Assembly: GCF_003387155.1 (NCBI RefSeq)
Contig: NZ_QUMT01000002.1
Span: 501,694 to 565,693, forward strand
Source of the DNA: Roseateles depolymerans
GTDB lineage: Bacteria; Pseudomonadota; Gammaproteobacteria; Burkholderiales; Burkholderiaceae_C
Length of the DNA stretch: 64,000 bases
Direction: 5' to 3'
Position numbers and translations under genes: made by a program. The notes under the pieces were generated by a model, which had not been told where the DNA came from, did not search any database, and saw nothing but the letters and a program-made list of their open reading frames with translations. This document shows positions 1 through 8,070 of the stretch, piece after piece; position 1 is the first letter of the stretch, and the number at the start of each line of letters is the position of its first letter.

Positions 1-338
1 GGAAAGCCCGCGGGCAGTGGCAGCGCCAGCGCGGCGGGCACCAGGGCTTCGGTGGCGAACCCGCCGGTGCCGGTGAAGGCGGCCACCGTGTCGCCCGGCT
101 TGAAGCCGGTCACGCCGTCGCCCACCGCATCCACCACGCCCGCGAATTCCGTCCCCGGCACAAAGGGCAGCGGTGGCTTCATCTGGTACTTGTTCTGGAT
201 GATCAGCAGGTCCGGAAAGTTCAGGCTCGCCGCGCGGATGCTCACCCGCAGCTGGCCCGGCCCGGGTTGCGGCTGGGGCAGGTCCTTCCATTGCAGGGCT
301 TCGACGCCGGTCGGGTTCTCGCAGAGCCAGGCTTTCAT
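1..338 (-). CDS. NADPH:quinone oxidoreductase family protein (N-terminal part only)
   Basis: The gene runs off the left edge; only the first 112 codons are present. They read from ATG (complement of 336-338) as MKAWLCENPTG and continue with the GroES-like fold typical of the medium-chain dehydrogenase/reductase superfamily. SLNFPDLL, PFVPGTEFAGVV and KPGDTVAAF correspond to the conserved substrate-side motifs of zinc-less quinone oxidoreductases. The Rossmann NAD(P)H-binding half lies outside the window, so the substrate cannot be judged. The family reduces quinones or enoyl/alkenal substrates with NADPH in the cytoplasm. The gene is divergent from surE, with about 100 bp between them. Confidence 0.85.
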   Translation of the reverse strand, partial: MKAWLCENPTGVEALQWKDLPQPQPGPGQLRVSIRAASLNFPDLLIIQNKYQMKPPLPFVPGTEFAGVVDAVGDGVTGFKPGDTVAAFTGTGGFATEALVPAALALPLPAGF

Positions 339-426
339 GGGGGCGCTCCTTGTGCTTGTCGGTTCAATGTCGGGTCGATGATAGGGAGCCGCCCGGGGCT
401 GCTGCGTCCCTCAGGTGACGTCTGCC

Positions 427-432
427 TACAAT
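427..432 (+). promoter_or_regulatory. Candidate -10 box of surE (leaderless start)
   Basis: TACAAT ends 7 nt before the ATG at 440, so transcription would begin at or within a base or two of that ATG. No good -35 hexamer is visible about 17 bp upstream. No clear Shine-Dalgarno lies at a usable distance from 440. Confidence 0.5.
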
Positions 433-439
433 GCGGTTC

Positions 440-1195
440 ATGCGCATACTTATCGCCAACGACGACGGATACCTCGCCCCTGGTCTGCACGCGCTGGTGC
501 GTGCCTGCGAAGGGCTGGGGCAGATTGAGGTCATTGCCCCTGAGCAAAATGCCAGCGGCACTTCGAATTCGCTGACGCTGACCCGACCGCTGTCGGTGTT
601 CACCGCGGCCAACGGCTTCCGGTATGTCAACGGCACGCCGTCGGACTGCGTCCACCTGGCGCTGACCGGGCTGCTGGATTACCGGCCCGACCTGGTGCTC
701 TCCGGCATCAACAACGGCGCCAACATGGGCGACGACACCCTGTATTCGGGCACCGTTGCGGCAGCCACCGAGGGCTACCTGTTCGGCATCCCGTCCATTG
801 CGTTCTCGCAGGTCGAAAAGGGCTGGGGCCACCTGGATGCGGCCGCTGCCATGGCCCGCCAGCTGGTGCAAGAGGTGATCGCCGGCGGGCTGGGCCAGCC
901 CTTCCTGCTGAGCGTGAACATTCCCAATCGTTCCGATGCTGCTCAACTGCCGCGTGAAGTCACCCGCCTGGGCCGCCGGCATGCCAGCGAAGCGACCATC
1001 CAGCAGCGCAGCCCGCGCGGCGAGATGATCTACTGGATCGGCCCGGCCGGCGATGCGCGCGAGGCCGGGGAGGGCACCGACTTCCACGCCACGGCCAGCG
1101 GCAAGGTCTCCATCACCCCGCTGCAGGTGGACCTGACCGAGCATGCCTCCCTGGGGGCCTGGCGCCAGCGCCTCAAGCTCAACGGCGCGGCATGA
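440..1195 (+). CDS. surE: 5'/3'-nucleotidase SurE
   Basis: This is a metal-dependent nucleoside 5'/3'-monophosphate phosphatase (survival protein E) acting in the cytoplasm. The N-terminus [10 protein letters not shown] carries the metal-binding Asp pair. [12 protein letters not shown] and [12 protein letters not shown] are the other family signatures. The 251-residue length is normal. An in-frame ATG at 431 would add three residues (MRF), but the family start is the ATG at 440, which also fits a -10 box 7 nt upstream. The gene overlaps pcm by 4 bp (ATGA) and heads the conserved stationary-phase cluster surE-pcm-nlpD-rpoS. Confidence 0.95.
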   Translation: MRILIANDDGYLAPGLHALVRACEGLGQIEVIAPEQNASGTSNSLTLTRPLSVFTAANGFRYVNGTPSDCVHLALTGLLDYRPDLVLSGINNGANMGDDTLYSGTVAAATEGYLFGIPSIAFSQVEKGWGHLDAAAAMARQLVQEVIAGGLGQPFLLSVNIPNRSDAAQLPREVTRLGRRHASEATIQQRSPRGEMIYWIGPAGDAREAGEGTDFHATASGKVSITPLQVDLTEHASLGAWRQRLKLNGAA

Positions 1196-2022
1196 GTGAC
1201 ACCCCGCCGCGCGCCAAGCGGTTCCCGCTGTCGCTGCAACAGCTGGGCAGCACGCCCAAGCCTGGCGCCGCCGTGGCGCGTGAACCGCTGAAGCCGCAGG
1301 GGCACTGGCAGCAGGCGGCGGCCCTCAAGGCGCGCACGACGCCGCCCAGCGGCCTCGGGCTGGACTCGGCCGGCGTGCGCCAGCGCATGGTCCAGCGGCT
1401 GCGGATGGAAGGCTTGACCGATGAGCGGGTGCTCAATGCCCTGGCCACTGTGCCGCGGCACGAGTTCGTCGACACCGCCCTGGCCATCCAGGCCTACGAG
1501 GACACGAGCCTGCCCATTGGCCACGGCCAGACCATCTCCAAACCGTCGGTGGTGGGGCGCATGATTGCGCTGATGCTGGCGGCGCCGGGCGCGCAGGCCC
1601 GGGGCGACCTCGGCCGCGTGCTGGAGATCGGCACCGGCTGCGGTTATCAGGCGGCGCTGCTGATGCAGGTGGCACGCCAGGTGGTGTCGGTGGAGCGGCT
1701 CAAGCCGCTGCACGACAAGGCCCGTGGCCATCTGACCGGTTATTCGCGGGTACGCCTCGTGTGGGGCGACGGCATGCTCGGCCATGCGCCCTCGGCCCCT
1801 TACGACAGCATCATTTCAGCCGCCGGCGGGGACGACATCCCCCAGGCCTGGCTGGACCAGCTCGCCCCGGGTGGCCGCCTGGTGGCCCCGATGACCGCCC
1901 CCAGCGGCCGCGGCCAGGTGCTGGTGCTGATCGACCATGTGCGCGATGCGCAGGGTTCTCGCTTTGTGCGCAGCTTGCATGAGGCGGTCCTGTTCGTGCC
2001 CCTAAAATCGGGCGTCATGTAA
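1192..2022 (+). CDS. pcm: Protein-L-isoaspartate O-methyltransferase
   Basis: The enzyme uses S-adenosylmethionine to methylate isoaspartyl residues in aged proteins, which starts their repair. The family motif [10 protein letters not shown] is at about residue 113 and the SAM-binding motif [13 protein letters not shown] at about 145. At 276 residues the protein is some 60 longer than the usual enzyme. The extra part is a basic, proline-rich N-terminus (residues 1-60) not expected to be structured. The start ATG overlaps the surE stop, so the two are translationally coupled. nlpD and rpoS follow. Confidence 0.95.
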   Translation: MSDTPPRAKRFPLSLQQLGSTPKPGAAVAREPLKPQGHWQQAAALKARTTPPSGLGLDSAGVRQRMVQRLRMEGLTDERVLNALATVPRHEFVDTALAIQAYEDTSLPIGHGQTISKPSVVGRMIALMLAAPGAQARGDLGRVLEIGTGCGYQAALLMQVARQVVSVERLKPLHDKARGHLTGYSRVRLVWGDGMLGHAPSAPYDSIISAAGGDDIPQAWLDQLAPGGRLVAPMTAPSGRGQVLVLIDHVRDAQGSRFVRSLHEAVLFVPLKSGVM

Positions 2023-2071
2023 CGGGTCGACAGATCCGGATACAGCGTTCTGTAACGACAAACAAAAGCGC

Positions 2072-3025
2072 ATGCAACATCTTCATCGTCTTCCGCTGGT
2101 AGGGGTCTCCGTGCTGTTGCTGGCGCTGGTCGGGTGTACCGTCACGCCGCACCGCGCGCCCGTGGAGGAACGCACCGTTGGCAAGCCGCCCGCGCCGACC
2201 ACTTCGGCCCCGTCCCCGACGCCTGTGGCCGAGCCGCCCAAGCCGCTGCCGGGTGCCGAGAACGCCGGCAAGCCGGGCTACTACACCGTCAAGCCGGGGG
2301 ACACGCTCATCCGCATTGCGCTGGACAACGGCCAGTCCTGGCGCGAACTGGCGCGCTGGAACGGCATGGACAATCCCAACATCATCGAAGTGGGACAGGT
2401 GTTGCGTGTGGTGCCGCCGGGTGTCGATCCCACCTCGGTGACCACCCGTCCGCTGGCGTCCACCCGCGTGGACAGCCGTCCGCTGGATGCCAAGGGTGCG
2501 GCATCGGGGGCTGCATCAGGGGCTGGGTCTGGCGCCACCTCCGCAGCCACCACCACGGGCAACGGCGCCTCGGCGCCGGCTACCAGCGCATTGCCGTCCA
2601 GCGGCCCCACGGGCGTGGTGGCTTCGGCTCCCACGGCGCCTGTCATCAAGGACGATGACGACATCAGCTGGGGCTGGCCCGCCTCCGGTCAGGTCCTAGC
2701 AGGCTTTGACGAAGTCCGCAACAAGGGCTTGGCCTTTGCCGGCAAAGCCGGCGATCCCGTCTTCGCCGCCGCCGATGGCCGCGTGATGTACGCGGGTGCG
2801 GGCTTGCGCGGATACGGCAACATGATCATCATCAAGCACAGCACGAACTATCTGACGGCTTACGCTCACAACCAGACCTTGCTCGTGAAGGAAGATCAGG
2901 TGGTGCGCAAGGGTCAGAAGATCGCTGAGATGGGTGATACCGACACGGACCGGGTCAAGCTGCACTTCGAGGTGCGCAAGCAGGGCAAGCCAATCGACCC
3001 TGCCAAGCTGTTGCCCAACCGTTAG
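2072..3025 (+). CDS. nlpD: NlpD-like lipoprotein: LysM plus degenerate M23 domain
   Basis: This is an envelope lipoprotein that, in studied relatives, activates the amidase AmiC during septal peptidoglycan splitting. A short signal peptide ends in a lipobox (LALVGC, Cys at about 22). A LysM domain (YYTVKPGDTLIRIA) spans about residues 70-112. An Ala/Ser/Gly/Thr-rich linker runs to about 195, and an M23 fold fills the C-terminus. The first zinc motif of active M23 peptidases (HxGxD) reads NKGLA here, while YAHN and LHFEVR remain. It is therefore probably an activator, not an enzyme. rpoS starts 25 bp downstream; in other proteobacteria the main rpoS promoter lies inside nlpD. Confidence 0.92.
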   Translation: MQHLHRLPLVGVSVLLLALVGCTVTPHRAPVEERTVGKPPAPTTSAPSPTPVAEPPKPLPGAENAGKPGYYTVKPGDTLIRIALDNGQSWRELARWNGMDNPNIIEVGQVLRVVPPGVDPTSVTTRPLASTRVDSRPLDAKGAASGAASGAGSGATSAATTTGNGASAPATSALPSSGPTGVVASAPTAPVIKDDDDISWGWPASGQVLAGFDEVRNKGLAFAGKAGDPVFAAADGRVMYAGAGLRGYGNMIIIKHSTNYLTAYAHNQTLLVKEDQVVRKGQKIAEMGDTDTDRVKLHFEVRKQGKPIDPAKLLPNR

Positions 3026-3050
3026 CAGGCGCTGAAGGAGGCGCCGCGAC

Positions 3051-4445
3051 ATGAGTCAACGCGCCGCCTCACGGGATGGGCATGACTTGCCCAACCGGTC
3101 TCCAGGCCAGGAAGCTGGCCGTTATGGATTGCCGCCTTCGCTGGCGGCCCGCCCGCCCGCCGTGATGGAAGGGGCGCTGGCGAAGGATGTCCCTCACATC
3201 CACGACATGTCGCCGCCCGAAGAGGCGGTGGCAGACTCGCCGACGGACGAAGAGCCCGACCAAGCCGATGGATTCGACGGATCTGACGGGTCGGTGGATT
3301 CCGTGCATTACGCAGATTCGGCCGATCCCGCCGATGCTGCCGGCGTCACCGAGGCAGCTGACTTCGACCCGGACGATGTCGCCGTGGAATTGCTCGAGGT
3401 GGGTGATGACGCCGCGGTCGATCTGCCAGTGGTGGTCGATGACGCTGACCTGCTGCTCGTGGCGGAAGCCGAAATGGAAGTGGCGGTGGGTGTCTCTGGC
3501 GCGGAAGCTGGGGACGGTGGGGAGGCTGATGCGCCTGACGCCCCGGAAGAAGGCCGGGCCAGCCAGCCGCTGCTCGCGCCCATGGAAGGGGGCGATCTCG
3601 GCAATGCCTTGCAGGCCTATCTGCGCGACATCCGCCGCACGCCGCTGCTGACCCCGCAACAGGAATTCGAGACGGCCACCCGGGCACGCGCCGGCGACTT
3701 CGAAGCCCGCCAGGCCATGATCGAGCACAACCTGCGCCTGGTGGTGAGCATCGCCAAGAACTACCTGGGCCGCGGCCTGCCGATGAGCGACTTGATCGAG
3801 GAGGGCAACCTCGGCTTGATGCATGCCATCGGCAAGTTCGAGCCCGAACGCGGCTTTCGTTTCTCGACCTACGCCAGCTGGTGGATCCGACAGGCGGTGG
3901 AGCGGGCGCTGATGCATCAGGCGCGGCTGGTGCGGCTGCCGGTGCACATCGTGCGGGAGCTGAATCAGGTGCTGAAGGCACGGCGCTCGCTGGAGGCGTT
4001 GTCTGCGGGGCAGGGCGGTGAGTCGCAGGTGCGGGACGAGGATGTGGCCCGCGCACTGGGCCGGCCGGTGGAGGAAATCGCCGCCTTGCTCGCCTATGCG
4101 GAGTTGCCGAGTTCCCTGGACTCGCCGGTGGATCGCAACGGGGAGGGCAGCGAATCGATGCTGGATCTCGTGGCCGATGAACAGGCGATGGATCCGGCGG
4201 GGCTGCGTCTCACGCATGAGCTGGAGGGGCTGCTCAAGGCGGGGCTGGCCTCGCTCAGCGAGCGCGAGCGGGAGGTGCTGGCCGGGCGTTATGGGCTGGC
4301 CGACCGTGAGCCGGAAACCCTGGACGTGCTGGCTGTGCGGCTGGGGCTGACGCGGGAGCGCATCCGGCAGATCCAGATCGAGGCGCAGGCCAAGCTCAAG
4401 CGCAACATGCTGCGGCAGGGCATCAACCGCGATTCCATCTTCTGA
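3051..4445 (+). CDS. rpoS: RNA polymerase sigma factor RpoS with long acidic N-terminal extension
   Basis: This is the general stress and stationary-phase sigma factor. Region 1.2 begins at about residue 184 ([16 protein letters not shown]). Region 2 follows with [36 protein letters not shown] and [19 protein letters not shown]. Region 4 ends with [20 protein letters not shown]. The 464-residue product is well over 100 residues longer than the roughly 330 of E. coli RpoS. The excess is an N-terminal tail that is strongly Asp/Glu-rich between about 55 and 170. The start is supported by GGAGG 10 nt upstream, so the extension appears genuine. The position behind nlpD is canonical for rpoS. Confidence 0.95.
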   Translation: MSQRAASRDGHDLPNRSPGQEAGRYGLPPSLAARPPAVMEGALAKDVPHIHDMSPPEEAVADSPTDEEPDQADGFDGSDGSVDSVHYADSADPADAAGVTEAADFDPDDVAVELLEVGDDAAVDLPVVVDDADLLLVAEAEMEVAVGVSGAEAGDGGEADAPDAPEEGRASQPLLAPMEGGDLGNALQAYLRDIRRTPLLTPQQEFETATRARAGDFEARQAMIEHNLRLVVSIAKNYLGRGLPMSDLIEEGNLGLMHAIGKFEPERGFRFSTYASWWIRQAVERALMHQARLVRLPVHIVRELNQVLKARRSLEALSAGQGGESQVRDEDVARALGRPVEEIAALLAYAELPSSLDSPVDRNGEGSESMLDLVADEQAMDPAGLRLTHELEGLLKAGLASLSEREREVLAGRYGLADREPETLDVLAVRLGLTRERIRQIQIEAQAKLKRNMLRQGINRDSIF

Positions 4446-4484
4446 CTTCGCCTCGCGGCCCGGCATGCCGACGTGCCCATGCCA

Positions 4485-4490
4485 GATAAT
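4485..4490 (+). promoter_or_regulatory. Candidate -10 box of rlmD (leaderless start)
   Basis: GATAAT ends 8 nt before the rlmD ATG (4499), with no Shine-Dalgarno between. The arrangement matches those in front of surE and yhbY. Confidence 0.5.
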
Positions 4491-4498
4491 GCGCGGTT

Positions 4499-5863
4499 AT
4501 GACTGATGTTTCGGAATGGCTGAAGGTCGAATCGCTGGACCTTGAAGCGCAGGGCGTGGCCCACAACAGCGAAGGCAAGGTCGTTTTCATCGAGGGCGCG
4601 CTGCCCGGTGAAGAGGTGCAGGTCAGCGTCGGCCGCAAGAAGAACAACTGGGAGCAGGCGGCCCTGGTGGCCATGCGCCGTGAGAGTTCGCAGCGGGTGC
4701 GGCCGGTCTGTCCGCACTTTGGGCTGCATGCCGGCGCCTGTGGCGGCTGCAAGATGCAGCATCTGCATCCGGGCGCGCAGGTGGCGGTGAAGCAGCGGGT
4801 GCTGGAGGACAACCTCTGGCACCTGGGCAAGGTGAAGGCGGAATCGCTGCTGCGGCCCATCGAGGGTCCGGCGACGGGCTATCGATACCGGGCGCGGCTG
4901 TCGGTGCGCTACGTGCCGAAGAAGGGGCATGTGCTGGTGGGTTTCCACGAGCGCAAGAGCCGCTACATCGCCGACATGCAGGTCTGCAAGGTGCTGCCGC
5001 CGCAGGTCAGCGACATGCTGATGCCACTGCGGGCGCTGGTGGGGTCGATGGATGCGCGGGACCGCCTGCCGCAAATCGAGCTGGCCATTGGTGACAGCAA
5101 TGGCGTGCAGGTGATTGCGCTGGTGCTGCGCCACCTGGAGCCGCTGAGTGCAGGGGATGTGGCCAAGCTGCGCGCCTTTGCTGCCGAATACGGCGTGCAA
5201 TGGTGGCTGCAGCCCAAGGGTCCGGAGACGGTGCACCTGCTGGACGAAGGCGGGCCGGAGTTGGCCTACACCCTGCCGGAGTTTGGGGTGGTGATGCCTT
5301 TCAAGCCCACCGACTTCACTCAGGTGAATCACCACATCAACACGGTGCTGGTGGGGCGCGCGCTGCGCCTGCTGGGTGTGCAGCCGCAGGAGCGGGTGAT
5401 TGACTGGTTCTGCGGGCTGGGCAACTTCACGCTGCCGCTGGCGACGCAGGCGCGTGAGGTGCTGGGCATCGAGGGGAGCGAGGCGCTGGTGCAGCGGTCC
5501 CGGGAGAATGCGCAGCGCAATGGGCTGAGCCACAAGGCGTCGTTTGTGGCGCGCAACCTGTTCGAGATGACGCCGCAGCTGTTGGCGGCGGATGGGGTGG
5601 CGGACCGCTGGCTGATCGACCCGCCGCGAGAGGGTGCTTTTGCGCTGTCCAAGGCGTTGGCGGACCTGGTGCAGGACCCATCGCTGGCGCCGGGCTGGAC
5701 CCCTCCGAAGCGGATTGTGTATGTCTCCTGCAATCCGGCCACGCTGGCGCGAGACGCCGGTCTGCTGGTGAACGTGGCGGGCTACCGCTGCGTGGGCGCC
5801 GGCGCCGTCAACATGTTCCCCCACACCGCCCACGTCGAATCCATCGCAGTGTTCACTAGGTAA
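4499..5863 (+). CDS. rlmD: 23S rRNA (uracil-1939-C5)-methyltransferase
   Basis: This TrmA/RlmD-family enzyme makes m5U1939 in 23S rRNA from S-adenosylmethionine. An N-terminal TRAM-like domain (about residues 5-60) is followed by the iron-sulfur ligands Cys71, Cys81 and Cys84 (in PVCPHFG and CGGCKMQ) and Cys163 (MQVCKV). The SAM domain shows [16 protein letters not shown] and the catalytic Cys loop [12 protein letters not shown] near the C-terminus. The 454-residue length is normal. The stop TAA (5861-5863) coincides with the start of a long inverted repeat. The gene appears monocistronic, with a -10 box directly before the start codon. Confidence 0.96.
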   Translation: MTDVSEWLKVESLDLEAQGVAHNSEGKVVFIEGALPGEEVQVSVGRKKNNWEQAALVAMRRESSQRVRPVCPHFGLHAGACGGCKMQHLHPGAQVAVKQRVLEDNLWHLGKVKAESLLRPIEGPATGYRYRARLSVRYVPKKGHVLVGFHERKSRYIADMQVCKVLPPQVSDMLMPLRALVGSMDARDRLPQIELAIGDSNGVQVIALVLRHLEPLSAGDVAKLRAFAAEYGVQWWLQPKGPETVHLLDEGGPELAYTLPEFGVVMPFKPTDFTQVNHHINTVLVGRALRLLGVQPQERVIDWFCGLGNFTLPLATQAREVLGIEGSEALVQRSRENAQRNGLSHKASFVARNLFEMTPQLLAADGVADRWLIDPPREGAFALSKALADLVQDPSLAPGWTPPKRIVYVSCNPATLARDAGLLVNVAGYRCVGAGAVNMFPHTAHVESIAVFTR

Positions 5864-5991
5864 CCCCCCTACGCGCTACGCGCGCCCCCCAAGGGGGGCA
5901 GTCGGAGCCCGGCAAAGCCGGATCTCCAGACTCTGCTGGGGGCGGGTGGCAGCGCGACCGTCGCGGCAGGACAAACCGAGCGGCCACCCTT
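5862..5991 (+). repeat. Left arm of a ~130-bp imperfect inverted repeat
   Basis: This arm pairs with 6150-6279. The outer 90 bp (C-rich CTACGCGC block, CCCCCCAAGGGGGG, GCCCGGCAAAGCCGG, then GGGGGCGGGTGGCAG) matches closely. The inner 35 bp is weaker but closes with an exact GCGGCCACCCTT. The arm begins at the rlmD stop codon. Together with the loop, the element fills the whole space between two convergent genes. Similar blocks are, from memory, scattered through Comamonadaceae-type genomes. Confidence 0.85.
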
Positions 5992-6048
5992 GGTCAGGTG
6001 GGGTGGCGCGTGTGGCGCGTATGGCGCGGGTGGTGGTTTGGATGGACG

Positions 6049-6081
6049 AAAAAAATGGGCCCGAGGGCCCATTTGTTTTTT
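6049..6081 (+). terminator. Bidirectional intrinsic terminator
   Basis: An A-run is followed by ATGGGCCC, a GA loop, GGGCCCAT and a T-rich run. It works in both directions, for rlmD (+) and the Bax-inhibitor-like gene (-), and lies in the loop between the two inverted-repeat arms. Confidence 0.85.
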
Positions 6082-6149
6082 CGGCGGACTGCTCTCGTAG
6101 AAAACAGTCAGTGCTGCGATAAGCGCCTTCCCGTTGCGCACGGAAAATC

Positions 6150-6279
6150 AAGGGTGGCCGCTGGCTGGATGCTGCCGAGACAGTCTCCCTGCCACCCGCC
6201 CCCAGCGAAGGCTGGAGATCCGGCTTTGCCGGGCTCCGCCTTGCCCCCTGGGGGGCGCGCGCAGCGCGTAGGGAGGTTA
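6150..6279 (-). repeat. Right arm of the ~130-bp imperfect inverted repeat
   Basis: This is the reverse-complement partner of 5862-5991. It ends exactly at the stop codon (complement of 6277-6279) of the minus-strand gene, just as the left arm begins at the stop of rlmD. Confidence 0.85.
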
Positions 6280-6993
6280 GTCCCTGTCCCCGCCGAAGAT
6301 GCCGAGGAGGGAGAGGAGGGCCTGGAAGACGTTGTAGATGTCCAGGTACAGGGCCAGCGTCGCGCTGATGTAGTTGGTCTCGCCGCCGTCCAGAATCCGC
6401 TTGACGTCCACCAGCATGAAGGCCGAGAACACGCCCAGCACGCCCACCAGCATCGTCAGCATCAGCGCCGACGATTGCAGGAAGATGTTGGCAATGCCCG
6501 CGATCATCAGAATGACAGCGCCCACGAACAGAAACTTGGCCAGGCCCGACAGGTCACGCTTGACCACCGTGGCCAGCGAAGCCATCGCCAGGAAAATGGC
6601 GGCCGTGCCACCGAACGCGGTCATGATCAGCGACGGACCGTTCGACAGGCCCAGCACCGCACCCACCAGGCGCGACAGCATCAGCCCCATGAAGAAGGTG
6701 AAGCCCATCAGGAAGGCCACGCCCCAGCCCGAGTTCTTGTTCTTCTCCACCAGGAACATCAGGCCAATGGCGCCCACGAAGAACACCAGGCTGGTCAAAC
6801 CATGCCGCATGCCTTCGAACAAGTGCGTCTGGACGCCCAGCCAGGCCCCCAGCACCGTCGGCACCAGCGACAGCGCCAGCAGCAGATACGTGTTGCGCAG
6901 CACCCGCTGACGGTCGACCGCCAGAGAGCCACCATACCCCCCGAACGAGCCGGGTTGCGAGCCGGGTTGGTTTTGCAGACCTTGGTTGTTCAT
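6277..6993 (-). CDS. Bax inhibitor-1/YccA family membrane protein
   Basis: This 238-residue inner-membrane protein has seven predicted hydrophobic helices between about residue 35 and the C-terminus. The pattern matches the BI-1 (UPF0005, YbhL/YccA) family. Relatives modulate FtsH activity (YccA) or calcium flux, but no substrate is known for most bacterial members. The N-terminal 25 residues are Gly/Gln-rich. The start at 6993 is chosen because GGAGG lies 7 nt upstream on the minus strand; longer in-frame readings have no such site. A TACAAT -10 box lies about 30 nt before the ATG. Confidence 0.9.
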   Translation of the reverse strand: MNNQGLQNQPGSQPGSFGGYGGSLAVDRQRVLRNTYLLLALSLVPTVLGAWLGVQTHLFEGMRHGLTSLVFFVGAIGLMFLVEKNKNSGWGVAFLMGFTFFMGLMLSRLVGAVLGLSNGPSLIMTAFGGTAAIFLAMASLATVVKRDLSGLAKFLFVGAVILMIAGIANIFLQSSALMLTMLVGVLGVFSAFMLVDVKRILDGGETNYISATLALYLDIYNVFQALLSLLGIFGGDRD

Positions 6994-7023
6994 ACGAACC
7001 TCCATGAAAAAGAAACTGTCCTG

Positions 7024-7029
7024 ATTGTA
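7024..7029 (-). promoter_or_regulatory. Candidate -10 box of the Bax-inhibitor-like gene
   Basis: TACAAT on the minus strand, about 30 nt before the ATG at 6993, leaves a short leader that contains the GGAGG. No convincing -35 is visible. Confidence 0.4.
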
Positions 7030-7101
7030 GGGCGGGGTTGCAGAGTGCGCCGCCACCTTGGCTAAAGTGGCAGCTTCCCCATTGACCCTTACCTTACCAC
7101 C

Positions 7102-7503
7102 ATGAAGCAAAAGCCCTACCTGAGTCTGGAAGACGTCAAGCGCATCGCTGCCGCCGCAGAGGCCGAAGCCGCAAAGCACCAGTGGGCCGTGACCATCGCC
7201 ATCGTGGATGACGGCGGCCACCTGCTGTGGCTCCAGCGTCAGGACGGCGCCGCCGCCAGCTCCGCCGTCATCGCCCCCGCCAAGGCCAAGGTCGCCGCCA
7301 TGGGGCGCCGCGAGTCCAAGGTGTATGAAGACATCGTCAACAACGGCCGCGCCGCCTTCCTCAGCGTGCCCCTCGAAGGCCTGCTCGAAGGCGGTGTGCC
7401 CGTCATGGTGGATGGTCACTGTGTGGGCGCCGTGGGCGTCAGCGGCGTGAAGTCCGCCGAGGATGCGCAAGTGGCGAAGGCAGGCATCGCCGCATTGGGT
7501 TGA
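7102..7503 (+). CDS. GlcG/HbpS family (DUF336) protein
   Basis: This 133-residue cytoplasmic protein belongs to the GlcG/HbpS-like family. The motif VTIAIVDDGGHLLWLQRQDGA near residue 35 is the family hallmark, with a Gly-rich VPVMVDGHCVGAVGVSG at about 98. Some relatives bind haem or cobalamin, others lie in glycolate or propanediol loci, and here no pathway neighbour is present. It is transcribed away from the Bax-inhibitor-like gene and towards carA. No strong Shine-Dalgarno is seen before the ATG. The function is unassigned. Confidence 0.8.
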   Translation: MKQKPYLSLEDVKRIAAAAEAEAAKHQWAVTIAIVDDGGHLLWLQRQDGAAASSAVIAPAKAKVAAMGRRESKVYEDIVNNGRAAFLSVPLEGLLEGGVPVMVDGHCVGAVGVSGVKSAEDAQVAKAGIAALG

Positions 7504-7697
7504 TCGGCCGCGCTGCAGGCGAACGATGAGGGCGATGGAGGGGCGGTTGGCCGCCTGCCATCCCCGTCGTCACGTCTGCCGTGGCTGGCTTGCCGGCGCG
7601 CCGCCGTGCAAAGCTTGGGTTGCATCGCGCCTTTGCACCACCGTGCTGCATGGTGCGTCGCAGCGCGCCCAGCTCACCTCATCCGTTTGCGCAAATC

Positions 7698-7727
7698 TGG
7701 TCAGTACATACCCTGGCAGGCTATACT
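7698..7727 (+). promoter_or_regulatory. Candidate carAB promoter with a ~335-nt leader
   Basis: TGGTCA (7698-7703) and TATACT (7722-7727) are separated by 18 bp. Transcription from about 7734 would give a leader of some 335 nt before the carA start at 8071. The rest of 7504-7697 holds only an 8-bp inverted repeat (7606-7613 / 7631-7638) and no gene I can support. Confidence 0.5.
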
Positions 7728-8070
7728 TAGCAGGTTTACCCGCAACCTACCGCGCCTCGCACACTTCACCCCTCGCAAGGAATCACTCTTTCCCGATTGA
7801 CCTTTAAGTAGCCCGACTTCGAGCAGCCGACCTTCGCGCCGCAACCTGTCTTTCGCCACTTCTTGATCGGTCCTCCTGAATTGCCCGCAGCCTGCAGCCT
7901 ACCGCGCCCATCCAGGGAGCCAAGGCGCCTGCACAGGGTCCAGGAAGTCCCCAGGACATGCCGAAGAAGTACCCAAGCGGTACCAGGACCCCAGCGCCAA
8001 CGTCACTGACTCCATGGGCTACCGCGAGGCTGGAGCAGAGCTGGGCGCGCGCACAACAACGGAGTTACCC

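Noticed and set aside
7606-7638. GTGCAAAG / CTTTGCAC inverted repeat upstream of carA
   Set aside because: Only 8 bp with a 17-nt GC-rich loop and no T-run, about 60 bp before the -35. It could be an operator but nothing else supports it.
8014-8070. Upstream ATG start for carA
   Set aside because: No ribosome binding site; GTG 8071 has GGAG at good spacing and gives the family N-terminus.
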